A stretch of DNA of 64,000 nucleotides from the NCBI RefSeq assembly GCF_041224595.1, contig NZ_JBGFGN010000157.1, forward strand, positions 62,001 to 126,000, written 5' to 3'. The notes under the pieces were generated by a model that was not told the DNA's origin, searched no databases, and saw nothing but the letters and a program-made list of their open reading frames with translations. Source of the stretch: Donghicola sp041224595. GTDB taxonomy: Bacteria; Pseudomonadota; Alphaproteobacteria; Rhodobacterales; Rhodobacteraceae. The translations under genes were made by a program, and so were the position numbers. Positions 63,218 through 64,000 of this stretch are shown piece by piece (position 1 is the first letter of the stretch; each line of letters begins with the position of its first letter).

Positions 63218-63478
63218 TCAGTGCAGCACGCGCTTTGCCGTGTTGACCGAGAACCGTGCGGTGCACGCACCGCCGCCGTTGGTGTGGTACTCCAGAACCG
63301 AATAGGTCACCGCGACACGGCCGCCATCATCACTCAGCAAGATCACCATCCGATCGTCCAACGCTTCGGCCAAGGGGCCCTCGGCGTCGGCCGCGAAATC
63401 GGCTTCGATCGTATTGCCGCGCATCTCGACGCGTTCGGCAATGCAAGCGTGACCGGCGATGTCAAAAACCAACTGCAT
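63218..63478 (-). CDS. Small hypothetical protein
   Basis: An 86-residue soluble protein, beta-rich in character (MQLVFDIAGHACIAERVEMRG, RMVILLSDDGGRVAVTYSV). AGAAGAG lies 7 bases before the ATG. No domain is recognised. It lies 145 bases after nrdJ on the same strand and is followed by a terminator at 63026-63055. Codon use resembles the neighbouring genes, which supports a real protein. Confidence 0.6.
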   Translation of the reverse strand: MQLVFDIAGHACIAERVEMRGNTIEADFAADAEGPLAEALDDRMVILLSDDGGRVAVTYSVLEYHTNGGGACTARFSVNTAKRVLH

Positions 63479-63602
63479 GTGTCTCTTCTTTCATGGGGCC
63501 CGCCGAAGCAGACCCTCACCCTGTTGTTTTCTTTTACGAAACGCGGTGGTCTGCGTTCCGAACTGCCTCGTGTCCAACACCTTGGCGGGGCGTGCCTGCC
63601 GC

Positions 63603-63621
63603 CCTGCCAAGGGTTGGCAGG
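63603..63621. other. Hairpin just after nrdJ
   Basis: CCTGCCAA and TTGGCAGG form an 8-pair stem with loop GGG, starting 3 bases beyond the nrdJ stop. No T run follows on either strand, so it may be a processing or stability element rather than a terminator. Confidence 0.35.
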
Positions 63622-63623
63622 CG

Positions 63624-64000
63624 TTAGCTACAGCCGCTTGTTGCGCCGCAAGTGTTGCACTTCATACAGGTGCCATTCCGTACGAGGGTGTAGTTTCCAC
63701 AGTCCCCGCAAGCCTCGCCTTCGTAGCCCTGCATCTTTGCTTTTGCTCGCGCATCGATTCCCCCAGCCTGAGCTGAGTCGGCCTCGGGCGCGAGGGTTGT
63801 AAGGGCTTGAAGTGACTCAGTTTTGGAGTCAACGGATTCGCTGTGGATATCTCCGCCGCCACGCAAAACAACCAATTCAGCGGGCACGCGCTTACGCAAA
63901 TAACCGGACGAGCTGATCTGCTTCAGAACCTCGAGCGGGTCGTTGCCACGGCTTTCGGGCACCTCGCGAAAGTTGCGTTTTTCTTGCTCGTCACCACGGT
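63624..64000 (-). CDS. nrdJ: Adenosylcobalamin-dependent ribonucleotide reductase, C-terminus
   Basis: The last 125 codons of a class II ribonucleotide reductase; the gene continues beyond the right edge. The C-terminus carries the redox-active and zinc-type cysteines (EACGDCGNYTLVRNGTCMKC then CNTCGATSGCS), and upstream reads RNFREVPESRGNDPLEVLKQI, as in NrdJ. The enzyme makes deoxyribonucleotides using vitamin B12 and works with or without oxygen. GTG at 63962 is an internal codon, not a start, since the frame is open to the window edge and still family-like. Confidence 0.93.
   Translation of the reverse strand, partial: RGDEQEKRNFREVPESRGNDPLEVLKQISSSGYLRKRVPAELVVLRGGGDIHSESVDSKTESLQALTTLAPEADSAQAGGIDARAKAKMQGYEGEACGDCGNYTLVRNGTCMKCNTCGATSGCS

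Overview
The window reads as a piece of chromosome from a marine-type Rhodobacteraceae (Roseobacter-group) alphaproteobacterium. The evidence is the GC-rich coding, gene families typical of that group (DUF2927 lipoprotein, DUF4167, DUF2852, single-cysteine DksA, very large TRAP permease, adenosylcobalamin-dependent ribonucleotide reductase), an Entner-Doudoroff operon, and gene orders such as argS-SPOR-nagZ and lptF-lptG-lptD-surA-pdxA-rsmA. Genes are tightly packed with many 4-base ATGA overlaps. I saw no tRNA or rRNA gene, CRISPR array, insertion sequence, phage gene or replication origin.

Layout. 1-6.0 kb (minus): dgt, a CPA-type antiporter, argS, a SPOR protein and the start of nagZ. 6.1-10.3 kb: an A-type Fe-S carrier, an orphan 362-residue gene, xthA, a flavin monooxygenase and dksA. 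10.4-15.2 kb (plus): a MoxR ATPase, DUF2927 lipoprotein, small membrane protein, CoxE-type VWA protein, one-helix membrane protein and DedA protein. 15.3-18.2 kb: OsmC, an M48 protease, a PIN-domain protein and an RlmI-like methyltransferase. 18.3-20.9 kb: edd-eda with a palindromic operator and an inverted repeat between the genes. 21-26.6 kb: glnE, a YbaK protein, DUF2852 behind two copies of a palindrome, an RDD protein and bpt. 26.6-33.5 kb: a TRAP transporter (dctP, dctQ, dctM) divergent from a Cache histidine kinase and NarL-type regulator that probably control it.

33.5-36.7 kb is the richest regulatory stretch. The acetolactate synthase genes follow a 16-codon leader peptide with five consecutive Val/Leu codons, an antiterminator hairpin and an intrinsic terminator, which is a textbook attenuator. 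Just downstream, a 47-residue Lys-rich protein and a TfoX C-terminal-domain protein each have their ribosome-binding site buried in a hairpin sharing the core CTTGATATA. 36.7-42.5 kb holds ndk, an ABC-F ATPase, MarC, a retropepsin-like protease, holC and pepA. 42.5-50 kb is the outer-membrane biogenesis operon lptF-lptG-lptD-surA-pdxA-rsmA. 50-55.5 kb (minus) holds an M20 hydrolase, speB, DUF1499, prfA, prmC and DUF4167. 55.6-57.5 kb has mazG and an orphan iron-type binding protein. 57.5-58.8 kb is an uncharacterised two-gene unit. 58.9-62.9 kb is a pqi lipid-transport operon with PqiA split in two. The window ends in the C-terminus of nrdJ.

Most of the window is housekeeping. Candidates for new biology are regulatory (the ilv attenuator, the paired hairpins over start sites, the tandem palindromes before DUF2852) plus a few unexplained genes. 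All functions are inferred from recognisable motifs and gene order; no database search or folding calculation was run.
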